A stretch of DNA of 64,000 nucleotides from positions 4,154,001 through 4,218,000 of the forward strand of contig JAPFFF010000008.1 in the NCBI GenBank assembly GCA_039105265.1, given 5' to 3'. Positions within the stretch are counted from its first letter, which is position 1. Each line of letters opens with the position of its first letter. The position numbers were made by a program, and so were the translations under genes. Under the pieces are notes generated by a model that was not told the DNA's origin, ran no database searches, and was given only the letters and a program-made list of their open reading frames with translations. This stretch comes from Tritrichomonas musculus (taxonomy: Eukaryota > Parabasalia > Tritrichomonadida > Tritrichomonadidae). Shown one piece after another: positions 20,946 to 33,900 of this stretch.

Positions 20946-23825
20946 TCAATGAGCTGTTTGATATATTTCATGATTTAATGTAATTGGATCGACAGAAATA
21001 AGAGTGCTATCGTCAATATTTATAAGTACACCTTGCGTATTCTCATTTTTTAGATACGATGTTGTTTGCTGATAAAAGCTGATTAAAGGTTTAAATGCGC
21101 AAATGCGATTGTAATTTTTTTTCGATGTGATGAAATTTTAGGTTGATGAAACAGCTGTACTAATTTGTGGAGCCAAAGATAATAACGTAGAAATTCCAAC
21201 TTTAAAAAGTGATCCATTTATATTAATATCTACCTTATTTTGATTTTTATTTCCTACTTCAACACCTTCCACTTTTTTGAGATCATCTAATAATTTTTCA
21301 CCTTTTTGACTTGTTTGTCCATTTTGTGTGCTTCCATTTGATAATGAACTAATACCTGCAAAAAGTGATTGTACAGAACTCATCAAACTTTCCTGTGAGC
21401 TTTCATATTGTTCTCTCAACTTATTTATGTACTGTCTAGTTGTTTCAACAAAAGAATTTGGACCAAAATCACCAATTTGTTGTTCTGGCTTATTTTCAAT
21501 ATCACACATTAAATCTTTTACTCGTGAAACGAGTGTGCTATTTATATCTTGAACATTTTGACGACAATAAACTCTGATATTTCAATCTTGACTTTGGCAA
21601 TTAACTGTCGTATTCAGCCCAAATAAATTAGCTCTTTCATGCGACTTAAGTCCACGGCCGTGTATTGCACCAAGCATTCTTGTTGTAGCCAATATTTGTG
21701 AATAAATTTCTATTTTTTCGTCAGAATCTATTTCTCGTTTTGTGATATTTTCGGATAATTCTTTCAGAATATCATCAATCTTCATTCCACGTGAAGCAGA
21801 TTCAAAAAGTTTAAATCCTTCTTTGCTAATATTCCTTTGCACAATTTCTCCGCAAACACGTAAATAAAGAGACTCTATTCCTCGGAACACATCCATTGAG
21901 TTTTTGCTATTTGCTTCATTTATCAAGTCAGTCATCGATTTACATTGAGTGATAAGGAAAACGAGGCTATCATTTGGTAAAATTGGGTTAATTTCAAAAA
22001 ATGGAAAACGAAAAAGTCCATCGCCACCATATAAAAAGCTTATTGAACATTTTTTTGTTCTATTCTTGAAAATTTGCGATATTTTAAAAGCATATGAACA
22101 ATACAATTTTGAAAAACTGAGATTTTGGCACTCAATAATCCTTTTGTAAACCATCTATTCATTTTATCAACGTTATCAATATCTCTTTGTTTCTTTAAAG
22201 CAGGCCTTAATTTGCCTCCAATAGCAACAGGTATAGATGTAATAAGTTTAACAGGATGTGCAAATCCTTCAAAGTATGAAATGATTTTGTTTCCTGTGCT
22301 AGGTTTATACTTTTTGAATGCTTCTATATCATGTGGATGAATATTTGTGTTCCTCATCTGTTCTAAAACAGAACGTGAAACATCAGAATCATTAACTAAT
22401 TCAAATTCACGTAAGAGATCAATTATAATAATTTCCATCTGCTTTACTAAAATGGTCACACTTTGGTAATTCATTTTAATATGCAAATATGTTCCATCAA
22501 ATTCATCATACTGACAAGCTATAAATGGTAAATCATGGACAATGGTAGCATGGTGGACCGGATGGTCTTCCAGAAATTTGAAAAATTACTCCTGCAGATT
22601 TGATAATTTGATCAAGTTGTTGGACAATTGAAAAAACATTTTGGTCTCTAGAGAGCTCGATTTTTGTTTCTGCTGAATCACGCCTTTTTTGAAGATCTTC
22701 AATTTGATTATCAAATGTTTGAATAATAGAATTGCATTTGAATAGATATTTATCTTTTGATGGCAATGTTTTTAGCACTACTTGATTGAAAAATTCATTC
22801 CAAAGGATAAAAATTTCAAGAACATTCTGAATTGATTCAAAGGCTGGATATTCAAGAATTTTTTGATAAAATAGTTCAATTCCTTGAGATAAACTTGATC
22901 TTAATTCTTTGATTATATTTATCCATTCATTAAGCTTGCTTATTTCTGTAACATTGCGACATCTTTCTGATAAATCATGCGAAAATTCCAGGAGGCGATC
23001 ATTCATCTTTTCATTCATTTCGTTGCATTCAACACAAAGTGTTTGAATTGTCCCATCATCAATGATAACACTGTGTTTAGGGTTTTGGACAACATCTGTT
23101 TTAACAAATGATAATATTTTGGATCTATCATGAAAATTATTATAATTACCCAATTCAACTGGTTGATGAACGCTGAAGCATCTATCTGGATGATTAATAA
23201 AGAAATCTAATAAAGGATGCTTATTTGTATAATCTTGGAAATCATCAAGCAATTCTGCAGGGTTGTTCAAAGGGTTCATTTTAGTAATTACTAAGCCAAC
23301 ACACTTTTCCATTTGTTCATAATCTGTAAAGAATTTTTCAGCTTCATCTATCAAATCAATGGCTGATTTTCCTCTATCTACTTCAAAATGATCTTGTGTT
23401 AATAAAAGTAAAATTTTAATCTTGCAAGGTGGAGCCAATATATGATCAATTGAAAAAGCATTTAAGATTCTTTGCTGTAGACTTCTGTTGTCTAATAATC
23501 CAGGACAATCGCAAAATAACACATCTGAATTGTGCAGAAGAGAAGGTAATGTTGTTTCAGCATTTTTAGTATGTCCTATTTTTATATTGTTTGCTTTGCA
23601 GTTCCCTTTACAGTTTAAAACAACATTATGATTTCCTCTAATTTTTTCAGCAGTCATATTGCATCCCGCAATTAAATGTGTAAATGTTGTTTTACCAACA
23701 CCAGTAGGACCTAATAATAAAACTCTTGTTTTGTTTGAATTGCTTTCATCGAACATTGTTTCGAGCTTTGTTTTCAACTCTTTAAGTTCACTTAGAATTT
23801 CCGCTATTGAAAGATCCTCCTCCAT
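20946..23825 (-). pseudogene. Decayed P-loop GTPase gene (AIG1/dynamin-like style G domain)
   Basis: The first 430 residues form one frame (23825 to 22533). The G1 P-loop is GPTGVGKTT (39-47), G3 is DCPG (106-109) and G4-like is TKMN (181-184). A helical region follows. The homologous reading continues in other frames: a one-frame shift near 22540 leads to 22486-22040, another near 22090-22130 leads to 22154-21582, an in-frame TGA lies at 21582-21584, and after 21509-21138 an in-frame TAA precedes a last conserved-looking stretch ending at 20946. Two frameshifts and two stops make it a pseudogene of a protein of about 950 residues. Only the G domain remains translatable as a unit. The G4 aspartate is replaced by Asn, so nucleotide specificity is uncertain. 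An initiator-like motif still sits 26 bases before the ATG. The biological role of the family in trichomonads is unknown. Confidence 0.75.
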
Positions 23826-23847
23826 CTTGTTACTTTGTAATTTAATG

Positions 23848-23853
23848 AAATGA
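23848..23853 (-). promoter_or_regulatory. Initiator-like motif (TCATTT) of the GTPase gene
   Basis: The bottom strand reads TCATTTCATTA with the first A 26 bases before the ATG. This fits the trichomonad initiator, and a second overlapping TCATTA would give a 21-base leader. Confidence 0.5.
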
Positions 23854-24593
23854 TAAGAATAAAGAAAAAAAATTATAAATGCATTTATTAGAAATTGAAT
23901 TTGATTAAAAATTTTGAAACTTTTTATATTTTTTGAAAAGAAAATGTGACCACCTTGGTAAGACTTTTGATAAAACTTTTGAATTTTTTTGATATTTTGA
24001 ATTACTCAACTATTTTTAGTCACAAAATATGACCACAAAATAAATTCAAATTTAATCTAAATGAATAAAATTGGTAAATTTGGCTTTAAATTATCAAATA
24101 TGAAATATCTTTTTTTTTTTTTTTTTCTATATTTTCATGTTTAATAAATATAATTGCAAAGTTTTTGCTTTTTGAAGTATTTCTTGTAAAACTTTGAATT
24201 GTTGGTAAAAAAAGACCAATTAAAACCTTATTGGTCCATAAATTTAGGACTGCTTGATAAAAATTTTTTTTTTTTCATATAGATTTTTTTCATAGTTTTA
24301 ATTCTTCAAAAAATCTGATCAATGTATTTTTCAAACCAAATAAGCTTTTATTAATAATGGTCGTACTAAAAAAGTAAAAAAGAAAATAAAGTCTTTTTAA
24401 AAGAATATTTGGTCATAAATCAAGTTTTTCAAGGTTAATATAATATAATATGAATATTAAGAAAAAAATTATATTTAAATTTGATTAGTTAAATATAAAG
24501 TTTTCATCTTATTCACAACATTTAAAATTAACTTTAACAGTTGGTTTAAAAGATAATTCATTTTACATTAGGTATATTGGATTATCTTGAACA
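23854..24593. other. AT-rich intergenic DNA
   Basis: No gene is visible. Homopolymer T runs occur at 24110-24127 and 24264-24275. It ends at the target duplication of the Mutator-like element. Confidence 0.5.
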
Positions 24594-25479
24594 AGATCTT
24601 TTTGGCGAATGGCAAAGTTATTGAAAAAGTGAAGATTTTTTTGAGGCGAAAACGATAAAAAACGATCAAAAAACACGTTTTTTAATTGAGAACAGCTCAC
24701 AAAAACATAACTTTTTAAGAACATAAACTTTTTGAAAGTAAAAACACGGTTTTAGCTTTAAATAATTGGCCTTTAGGTTTGTTTAAACGGCGCCATTTTT
24801 ATTCTTGGCATCATGAATCAGATTGCGGGGTTCTTCTGCAGAGAGCTTCGTTTAATTTGATTCTTGAGTGCCTAGATTGCGAAACTCTTCTGCAGGGAGC
24901 TTCACAACCTAGGCTTCGAGATGATCTTTTAATTTCCAAGCATTCTTCGATCTTTATGGCAATTTTGGATTCAAGAGCCATGATATGCTTGTTCCAGAAC
25001 TATTGATCGCAAAACTACAACTTTGTAATGCCTCATTTCTGGAATTCTAATTTTTTTTTTTTTTTTATCTCATAATTTACGGATTTTACAAGTTAAATGT
25101 CCATGATAACAAATTTCTGAGCTTAAAATGCTTGTTAAACTCAGTGATTTCTATCATGAATGTTTGGCTTTGAAAATAAGATTGAGATTAATCTAAATTG
25201 AAATAATAAAATACAAATTCCTTATCATATAGCTTTTAAAAATTATTCTTTTTCCTTAGACTTTAAATTGATGGTCGTTTTAAGTTGAAAATGGCAGGTT
25301 ATAGGGCATTTTCATGCTTGAAATAGCATCATATTTTCTTTCAAAAAGATCAGATGTCAAAAAAATTTCATTAGATATTATAATATTTATTTTTGTTATT
25401 GATATATTATTATATTATATTTTAATTATATATCTAAATTAATTTAAACAAGATATATTTATTTTAATTTTTTCTTTAA

Positions 25480-25707
25480 GGTACAAATCTAGTACGTTAT
25501 AAATTGAGAGAAAGAACGTTATATATTTGAGACCCCTTACCCTATTGAAAAAGTTTTATTTTGAATGAGTGTCAGATTTGAAATTCTGAACTTTATTTTT
25601 TTTTATAAAATTTTTATGATAAAAATATTTTTTTTTATATAACATGTCGTTTAGTTTAATAAAGTGTCAAAAAATTTTGCGGTTTCTAAACGTACTAGAT
25701 TTGTACC
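25480..25707. mobile_element. 228-bp TTAA-flanked TIR element (GGTACAAATC family)
   Basis: The ends GGTACAAATCTAGTACGTT (left) and its exact inverse (right) are each flanked by TTAA (25476-25479, 25708-25711). The interior contains the family core ACCCTATTGAAAAAGT and TCAGATTTGAAATTCTG, shared with the 45900 copy. It sits in the spacer of the Mutator-like element. TTAA targets are typical of piggyBac and Kolobok-type elements. Confidence 0.75.
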
Positions 25708-25919
25708 TTAACGTTCAAAAGTTCACAATTAATGAACTATTTATATACCTTTAAAATATTAATATTTTCATTTTTATACTTATTATATATATCTTTTAAA
25801 GGTTTTAACAAATATATATACTATTTATATTTATTTTAAATAACAACAAAACATAAATATCATTTATATTTGAATAGAAAATTTAAGAGAAATAATTTGA
25901 ATTCAATTTAATTTTTGTG

Positions 25920-25948
<29 letters not shown>
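25920..25948. repeat. Poly-A tract
   Basis: An uninterrupted run of about 29 A within the spacer of the Mutator-like element. Confidence 0.9.
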
Positions 25949-25951
<3 letters not shown>

Positions 25952-26825
25952 AATTTTAAAAAATGAATATTAAACAAAAATAGCATATAATATATCAATT
26001 ATTTGAGAAAAGATATACTTTAATTGGCTAATGAAATTTTTTTGACATCTGATCTTTTTGAAAGAAAATATGATGCTATTTCAAGCATGAAAATGCCCTA
26101 TAACCTGCCATTTTCAACTTAAAACGACCATCAATTTAAAGTCTAAGGAAAAAGAATAATTTTTAAAAGCTATATGATAAGGAATTTGTATTTTATTATT
26201 TCAATTTAGATTAATCTCAATCTTATTTTCAAAGCCAAACATTCATGATAGAAATCACTGAGTTTAACAAGCATTTTAAGCTCAGAAATTTGTTATCATG
26301 GACATTTAACTTGTAAAATCCGTAAATTATGAGATAAAAAAAAAAAAAAAATTAGAATTCCAGAAATGAGGCATTACAAAGTTGTAGTTTTGCGATCAAT
26401 AGTTCTGGAACAAGCATATCATGGCTCTTGAATCCAAAATTGCCATAAAGATCGAAGAATGCTTGGAAATTAAAAGATCATCTCGAAGCCTAGGTTGTGA
26501 AGCTCCCTGCAGAAGAGTTTCGCAATCTAGGCACTCAAGAATCAAATTAAACGAAGCTCTCTGCAGAAGAACCCCGCAATCTGATTCATGATGCCAAGAA
26601 TAAAAATGGCGCCGTTTAAACAAACCTAAAGGCCAATTATTTAAAGCTAAAACCGTGTTTTTACTTTCAAAAAGTTTATGTTCTTAAAAAGTTATGTTTT
26701 TGTGAGCTGTTCTCAATTAAAAAACGTGTTTTTTGATCGTTTTTTATCGTTTTCGCCTCAAAAAAATCTTCACTTTTTCAATAACTTTGCCATTCGCCAG
26801 ATCTTTTTTGATAATTTCTTTTTAG

Positions 26826-26864
26826 AAAAAAAAAAAAAAAAAAATAATAATAATAATAATAATA
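26826..26864. repeat. Poly-A plus (TAA)n microsatellite
   Basis: A run of A followed by about eight TAA units, just outside the right end of the Mutator-like element. Confidence 0.9.
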
Positions 26865-27203
26865 AACAAGAAATAATCAAAAATCATGTTTTGAAGAAAA
26901 AAGAATGCTTTTTATTATTATTTGAGTTCGAAAAAATTTGTGAAGATTTTGTGTCCCGAATTGTGAAATGAGAACTTTTTAATAAATATTTTGAGACAAA
27001 ATTTGAATTACAAAAAAAAATTTAAATGGTGTTATTAACCACATTCACAAGCTAAGGAATTGTTTTTGGAGTAACAAATGAATATTATTGATTTCAATCT
27101 TTAATTCTTATTCGTTCATTGTAAAAATTTGAAAATTACTTCATTTGATAATTATTATTTCAAACTTATTGCTTATATGTATTATTATTTTCTTAATCCT
27201 TCA
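26865..27203. other. AT-rich intergenic DNA
   Basis: No gene is seen between the microsatellite and the kinase relic. Confidence 0.4.
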
Positions 27204-27830
27204 TTAATGATTTTCATAAATCACAAATAAAAAGTTTTTATTAAAAGTTTTAAAATTGTTTATATTGTTTATATGTGATCTTTGATTCTTTCTTGGAGAT
27301 GATTTATTAGAGCTTGAAAGTCGAACCAATCTTGATAAATTAGATGAACTAGAATCATTGGGTGATAAACTTATATTTTTATTCAAAAACTAATTTTTAT
27401 GTTTTTCTTTAGTTTCTTGGTTAATTTCTTTGCATTTTTTGATGTATTTTCTGAATTCTTCATTATAACCACTAATCCAAATAGATTTATCGGTTTCAAA
27501 TCTTTGTATCAAATCTTTGAAAGATGGTCTTTCATCAGCTTCATTATTTGTACAATCAATATAAACTTTCTATTGATCATTGTTCATTTTTTTTGGAATT
27601 TGAAAATATTCTTAAAAATAATATTTCTCTTGATATTATATGCGAAATACCAAAAAAGAATAGAAATAATTGCAATAATAGCAACTGATGCCAAAAAGAG
27701 CTCCATTTGGCATCTTTTTTCTTGTTAGATTGGCTCAAATCTTTATCTATTGGTTTTGCCCCACTAATATCAGAAAATAATTCAGTTTCTTTGGTTATAC
27801 TTAAAATTGTTGTGAAGTTTTTTTCCCCAA
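27204..27830 (-). pseudogene. Relic of a membrane-spanning protein kinase (C-lobe end plus TM segment)
   Basis: Reading the bottom strand, there is first a polar stretch, then a hydrophobic helix (LFLASVAIIAIISILFWYFA) followed by basic residues. After a gap comes a kinase subdomain XI fragment, EADERPSFKDLIQRF, with a tail ending in KEKHKN and a stop. Beyond that stop the frame continues Ser/Asn-rich to 27204. The kinase N-lobe and catalytic loop are missing and the parts lie in different frames, so it is a decayed fragment of a receptor-like TKL kinase. It is just downstream of the HECT gene in the same orientation. Confidence 0.55.
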
Positions 27831-27989
27831 AGGCTCAAGTTTAAATTTTCTTTGTGTATTTTTTAAATATTTAAATATTGAAGTTTTTTCCCTAAAAGAT
27901 CAAGTTTAAAAAGCTTATTAATAAGCAATATTTCTTATTGTGATCAAAATTAAAATATGTATTAAATTGTTTATTTAAATATGATGAAT

Positions 27990-30900
27990 TTATAAGAATT
28001 CTGCAACGTCTTCCATTGTTTCGTGACTGTCAGTAATCACATCTGAATTTTCAATCGATATCTTCAAAACTTTAGCAAGTTGCTCTTCTGATTCGAAATA
28101 AGGAATATTGATTCTTGAGAAGCAAGTTTGTGATTTTGCCAAAGATTGAGTGTTTTCTTTTGGCAAAATATTCACCTCAATATCACTTTCCCATCTTAAT
28201 CCTGGTGCAGGCAGTCCCATGTTTCCAGAAGAGAATTTTATGAACATAATTCTTTGTTTGAGCGACAAAGAATCGATTACATTCCAGAACATTTTTATCA
28301 TTTTCTTTGCATTTTGAGGATTTTCATTAATTACATTCACTACACATAAATTTTTCATTTGCTCAACACTGCAATTTGGTTCACCGCAAATAAGCAGTTT
28401 TAATTCATTTGGATTCAAAATATTTGTTATATTTTTATAACACATGATTGAATCGAATCCTTTTTTAAGATTTTTTAATTCTTGATCAAATTCATGAATT
28501 CGATAACTTTTTGCTAATTCAATGAAATCACTCAAATTTTCTATTGTAACTTTTTTCTTTGATCCAGAAGGAACCAATTCAACAATGTTATCAAAAGAAT
28601 CATGAATATCGAAAGAACGCAAGAATAAAGATTCAAATTCATCATCAGTCATAGATGAAGATGATTTTATTCTTTTTAGAATATTTTCTGCATTGTCAAT
28701 GACTTCTTTAAAATTGTTGTCAATTTCATAAATATTTTTTATTGAAACAGTTCCAAGTGATAAATATTCCCAAATAAATGAAGCTAATTTCATTTGCTGT
28801 GGAATGTTTGAAACAATACAAACAGCAATTAGTGCACCTGCATAAATAAACCGAGATGATTCCATTATATAATATATATCTTTATCATAATCTTTATAGA
28901 CATCTTTGTCTATTTTTTTGTTTGGAATTAAATCTTCTTGATTTGTATGATGAACATTGTGTCTTCTGTTTGGATTAAACGTGAAGATTCCGATGTGATT
29001 GTTCATCATTTCTGTGATTAAAGTTGAAAAAATTTCTCTACTTGGACCGCCTGCATCAATAGAATTTTCGCCCATTAATTCAACACTGAATGGCGACTTA
29101 CCTCGAACTTTAAGGAGATCGATTGAATTATCATCAACTTGTTCAATAAACTGAACAAACAAAGGACGAGCAGCTTTATCAAATTCTTCATTATTATTAT
29201 GGTTGTTGTTTATTTCATATTTTTCAAAGAATTTGCGCTGTTCAAATCGATTGAATACAAGGTTGAGCTGTGGAATGCCTTGAATATCGTTCAAGAAAAA
29301 TTCATTGATGAACTTGAGTTTACTTTCAGTGTTCATTGAACATGCAGGCCGAATTATTTGCTGCGTGTAAAGGTCTTGAAGTTTGTCTTTAGATGGCAAT
29401 GATATGGTCCAATTCAAATGTCCGTTGTACATGTATGACGGCATGCCGTCTGAATAACTACTCATGATATATTCAATCAGACTGCTGTAGTGACTGATGA
29501 TTGTCAAACGAAGTGAGACGATATTTGGCTTAAATTGAACCAAATGAGGTGAAAAATGTGATTTTAATTCTTTCGGTATTTGGTCCATCGCAAAAAACTT
29601 GAAATCATCGTTTTCATCATCATCGTCATCATTGTTGCTGTCATTTTCTTGGCTTTCGTTGCTATCGCCGTTATCTTCTTCTTCGTTGTTGTTGTTTTGA
29701 TTTTCGTTGCTATCGCCGTTATCTTCTTCGTGTTCGTTGCTATTTTGATTTTCATTGTTGTTGCTGTTATATATACTAACTTGTTCTTCGTTCAGTGTTT
29801 CATCATTTTTGTCTTTTTCAGTCTTTGCAAAGGCAATGCCTGAAAGTTCGTTGTCATATTTTCCAAGTGAAATGAACTGATTAAAATCATCTTGAATTTC
29901 ATCGTAGTGATCAACGAAGTACTGTCTTTTCTGTTCTTCTGAAGGATTGAAATCGATAACAAATGCGCGCCCATCAATTTCTTCTGTTTTACTGTCACCT
30001 TTTTTATATATTAAAATTTCAAGCGGAAATGAAACTAAAACAATACCATTGCATGATTGAGGAACTTCAATTTTTCTATCATCATTTAATTGATGCACAA
30101 ATACGGAATAAGTTACACCATCATTATTTTCATTTTCATCTTTTTCTTTTTTATTATTGTTATTATCAACTTTATTTTTTTCCTCTGTGTAACTTTTCAT
30201 TCTATCTATCCTGAAAATTTGATAAGATTGGAAATAATTGTCATATCGTTTTAAACCTTCAAATTCATTTTTAATTAAAATATTAACTAATTTGAATGAA
30301 CAATACAAATCATTTTCATTATTTAATACATCTGATTTATAACAAATTTCATTCTGCTCATTTTTCTCAATTTTATTAATTTTAGCTTTTGTTATAACTT
30401 TTCTAAATCCTCCAAAATGTTGTCTAATTAAATCATGAACAAATAAGAATTTCGGATAAGGAAAATGGATTTCGTTTCTCAATAAAATACTATAATAATA
30501 TAGATTATATAACAATTTATAATTTTTCTTTTTCATTCTATTCCATGTTATATCTGTAAATCCTTCAGAAAAGAATTTTCTGTTTTGTTTATTTTCTAAA
30601 ACATCAAACAAAACATTATTAAGTGACAAATATTTATCAAAAAGTAAAGATTTATTTGTAAGTTTTTCTTCATCATTTAAAGAAAGAATCAAATTTGAAT
30701 ATAAACTGAAAATAAGAGGTATTTCATTAGAAGAATTTGGATGCTTTTCCATTCGACAAATTTTATCAATTGAATAATTTGACAAACAAGAAAAAGATTC
30801 AAAAATGTTATTTAATGATAAATAACTCGAAAAATCATTAATTGATAAAATTAATACAATAATTGAATGAATAAATGGATAAGCAAGAATATCTTTTTTC

Positions 30901-33900
30901 AGAGAAATATTAAAAATAAATTCTAAAATATCATAACAAAAATCATTAATTTCATTAGATTTTGAATTCAAAAATGATTGAAATACATTAAAGATAATTT
31001 GGATAAAACCAAGTGGACTTTTCAATATAATCTCATCTAAATCATCACTAAGATATAATAATCCAAATTTTAATTTGTAATTTCTATCAAAATTTTTATT
31101 TTCAAGTTTATCAATTTTGTATTCCCATATGAATTTTTGTCTTGAATTATCAGAAATACTTCTAAAATATGAAACTTTTTCTGATGAAATCCGTAGGCTT
31201 TTTTCATAACATTTGATACTTGGAAGTTGTTCAGGTATTGATGAAACAAGAATTGGAATAAAACCAACTATATCATTTTTAGTTGAAAGAGAACTACTAA
31301 TAAAAAATGAATCAGGTAAAGGTGAAAAGCTATCAATCTTATCATTTTTATGAATTAAATCATAAATTTGATTTATTGATAATGAATTATTTAGTGTGTT
31401 TTCGTATATTTGTTTTATTAAACTTGGCATAAAATGTGAAGAAATGAAACTTTCTGATTTTTTCAAAAATATTTTGAATGAATAATTAAACATGTAACTA
31501 TCACCAGGTATTTTAAACAAAATTAATTGAGAATAATCATCTGAGTCTTCTTCTTCGACATTAACTTCAATTTCAGTTTCATTTTGTTCATCAGAAAAAA
31601 TTATGTATTTATTAATAATATGTTCGTTAATTGTTGAATCAAAAACTGGATCAAATTGAGTAATAGTTGGTAATGAGAAAGCTAAAGATTTAATGATCAT
31701 TTGCATTTCTTTTGAACTAATTCCTTCATCTTGTAATAATTTTGATTTAGAATACCGTAAATAATCAATTAAAATAAAGACTAAATACCTTGTCATTATT
31801 ATTGCAATTGATTTAGAGTTATCTTTTATAACTTTGTTTGTTATATATTGATGTATTAATTTTAGATTTGAACTACATTGAAGATTCTTTGGCAATTCTT
31901 TTAAGTCGAAATCATCAATTTTATGATTTAATCCTGTCAATTTAGAAACTTTTTCATAAAAATTATTATTAGAAAAAGTGAATAATCTTGAATCATATTC
32001 ACCAGTATATGTTTTAAGTGACACATAATTGAAAAATTCAACTCTATATTTATATATAAATTGATTATATTCATTTAATGGAGTTATGTCTGTGATTATA
32101 CCATCAGTATATAACAAATCGAAAAGTTCACTTGGATAAACATCTATTGATTCAATATCGGTTTCTGAGAAATGCATAGGTGAAATTTTTATTTTACTTC
32201 CTATTAGTGGAACTGAATTTTTTTTATTATCAACACCCATATGATATATATATTCAAATTTACCAGTATCATATGATTTGATATCTTTTTCTTCAAAAAA
32301 TTCATTTGATACATTATTCACATTTAAAAAATCAAATTTCATATCAGATTTGTCAACAATTTGAACATTTTTTATAATTTCAAGTTCACATTGTTCATGG
32401 TCAACAATAATGATTGGAATGTATGATTTTAATGTTTTATTTGAAATTCTATATGGAGTTAATTTACCATTTATTGTCAAATATGAATATAATTGTGTAT
32501 AATAACAACCAATAATGTCACCTTTTTTAATTAAAATTTTATCATCAAGTTTTTCTTTCTTCATCACATCATCTTCAGGATCAATTACATCATATGACAA
32601 AAGAGGTGATCTTCTGCAAAAAATTTCGTCGTATCCAATGCATCCAAATCCAAATGCATTTTCGTATTTTTTTTCTTCTGAATCAATAAAACCAATGAAA
32701 ACATTTTTACAATTATTTTCATTGGCTTTTATTTCAAAGTAAGTTTCATATTCGAAATAAAATGGTTTATTACAAATGAAAACATTTAAAAAGTTTTTAT
32801 TTGTTTTGATCTTATCGTTTCCATTTCCATTGGAATAAACAACTTCACCAAAATTCATTCTTAAAAATTTAAATGAATTACAGAAATCATTTTTAATCAC
32901 AATAGAATCAACACCATTAATTTTTTCCTCCAAATTTGAAGCTAAGTCTTTAACAGAGTTAGATTTAGATGGAATTGATCTCATTGCAAATTCAAAAATT
33001 GAGAGGGATCGTTTAATATTTGTTTCATTCAAAAGCAATTTTGCATTATTTTGAATTTGCATTATAATTGGTAGAAAAGAATAAAATGATGTAATAAGAA
33101 TACTTTGTATGATTTCTTTATATTTTATACAATTTTGGTCTATTTTGTTATCATTCAAAAAGTCAGATTGAATTAGAAATTCATGAAGTTTGAGAATGTT
33201 ATCAATTTCTTTATCATTCAATTTAAAATTTTTATTCTCAAGTAAAACACAATATTTCATATATTTTTTCTTTTCAACTTTCTTATTATCGAAATTATTT
33301 AATTTAATTGGAAAACTATTGAGTAAATTTGATTCAAATGATATAAACAAACCAATTGTAATCATCAAACATTCTTCTTTTTTTTCAATTTCATTAATTT
33401 TATTTGTTAAAATATCATGAATTACTTCAAGTAAATTAACATTATTTTCATTATAAAGGAGCCTTATGAAGAATACCATAAATGACGCAACTTTTTGATG
33501 AGATTCATGTTCATACGAATCATTGATAAATAAACAGCCTTTATTCACAAAAGTTTGGCCAATTCCTTTAAGTATCTTCAGAATAAAATCTTGATGTTTT
33601 TGATTTTTTTCTTTCTCATTACTTATTAAAAATTCAGCCCAATAAAAAGAACAATAAACAATTCTTGCAGAATCATTCATATTATTAATAATCGATAAAA
33701 CAAATTTTTCATCAAAAATTTTACAATTTTCACTAACTTGAGTAAATTGAATTAAAGCAGGAATGCTTATTAATATAAAAGATATGCTATCTAGATCGAT
33801 TTCTTTGTCTGTCACAAGTGAAACTATTTTATTAATAAGTTCATCGTCTTCTATTTGAAGAGATAGCATAATTAAAATGTAGACTAAAATATTATTTATC

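Larger units (their letters stand above)
24604..26798. mobile_element. Mutator-like (MULE-type) long-TIR element, 771-bp arms, 10-bp target duplication
   Basis: The arms 24604-25374 and 26028-26798 are near-identical inverted repeats of 771 bp, with terminal GGCGAATGGCAAAG. The 10-bp direct repeat AGATCTTTTT flanks both ends (24594-24603, 26799-26808). Long TIRs with 9-11 bp duplications are the signature of Mutator-like elements, which are known in trichomonads. The 653-bp spacer carries no transposase but holds a TTAA-flanked element. Each arm contains an identical 75-codon frame (24779-25006 and its mirror 26396-26623), starting from a TTG, with an internal duplicated motif around CTTCTGCAG; whether it is translated is unknown. 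The element appears non-autonomous. High arm identity suggests recent insertion or gene conversion between arms. Confidence 0.85.

Noticed and set aside
20946-23825. Stop-codon reassignment explaining the GTPase interruptions
   Set aside because: Both TGA and TAA occur along with frameshifts, and intact genes in the window use ordinary stops, so decay is simpler.
24779-25006. Calling the mirrored 75-codon frame a real gene
   Set aside because: It lies within the TIR arms, opens from a TTG and appears twice only because the arms are inverted copies. It is kept as part of the element.
26678-26971. A 97-codon top-strand frame
   Set aside because: It spans the Mutator-like arm end, its target duplication and a poly-A/(TAA)n microsatellite, and is a composition artefact.
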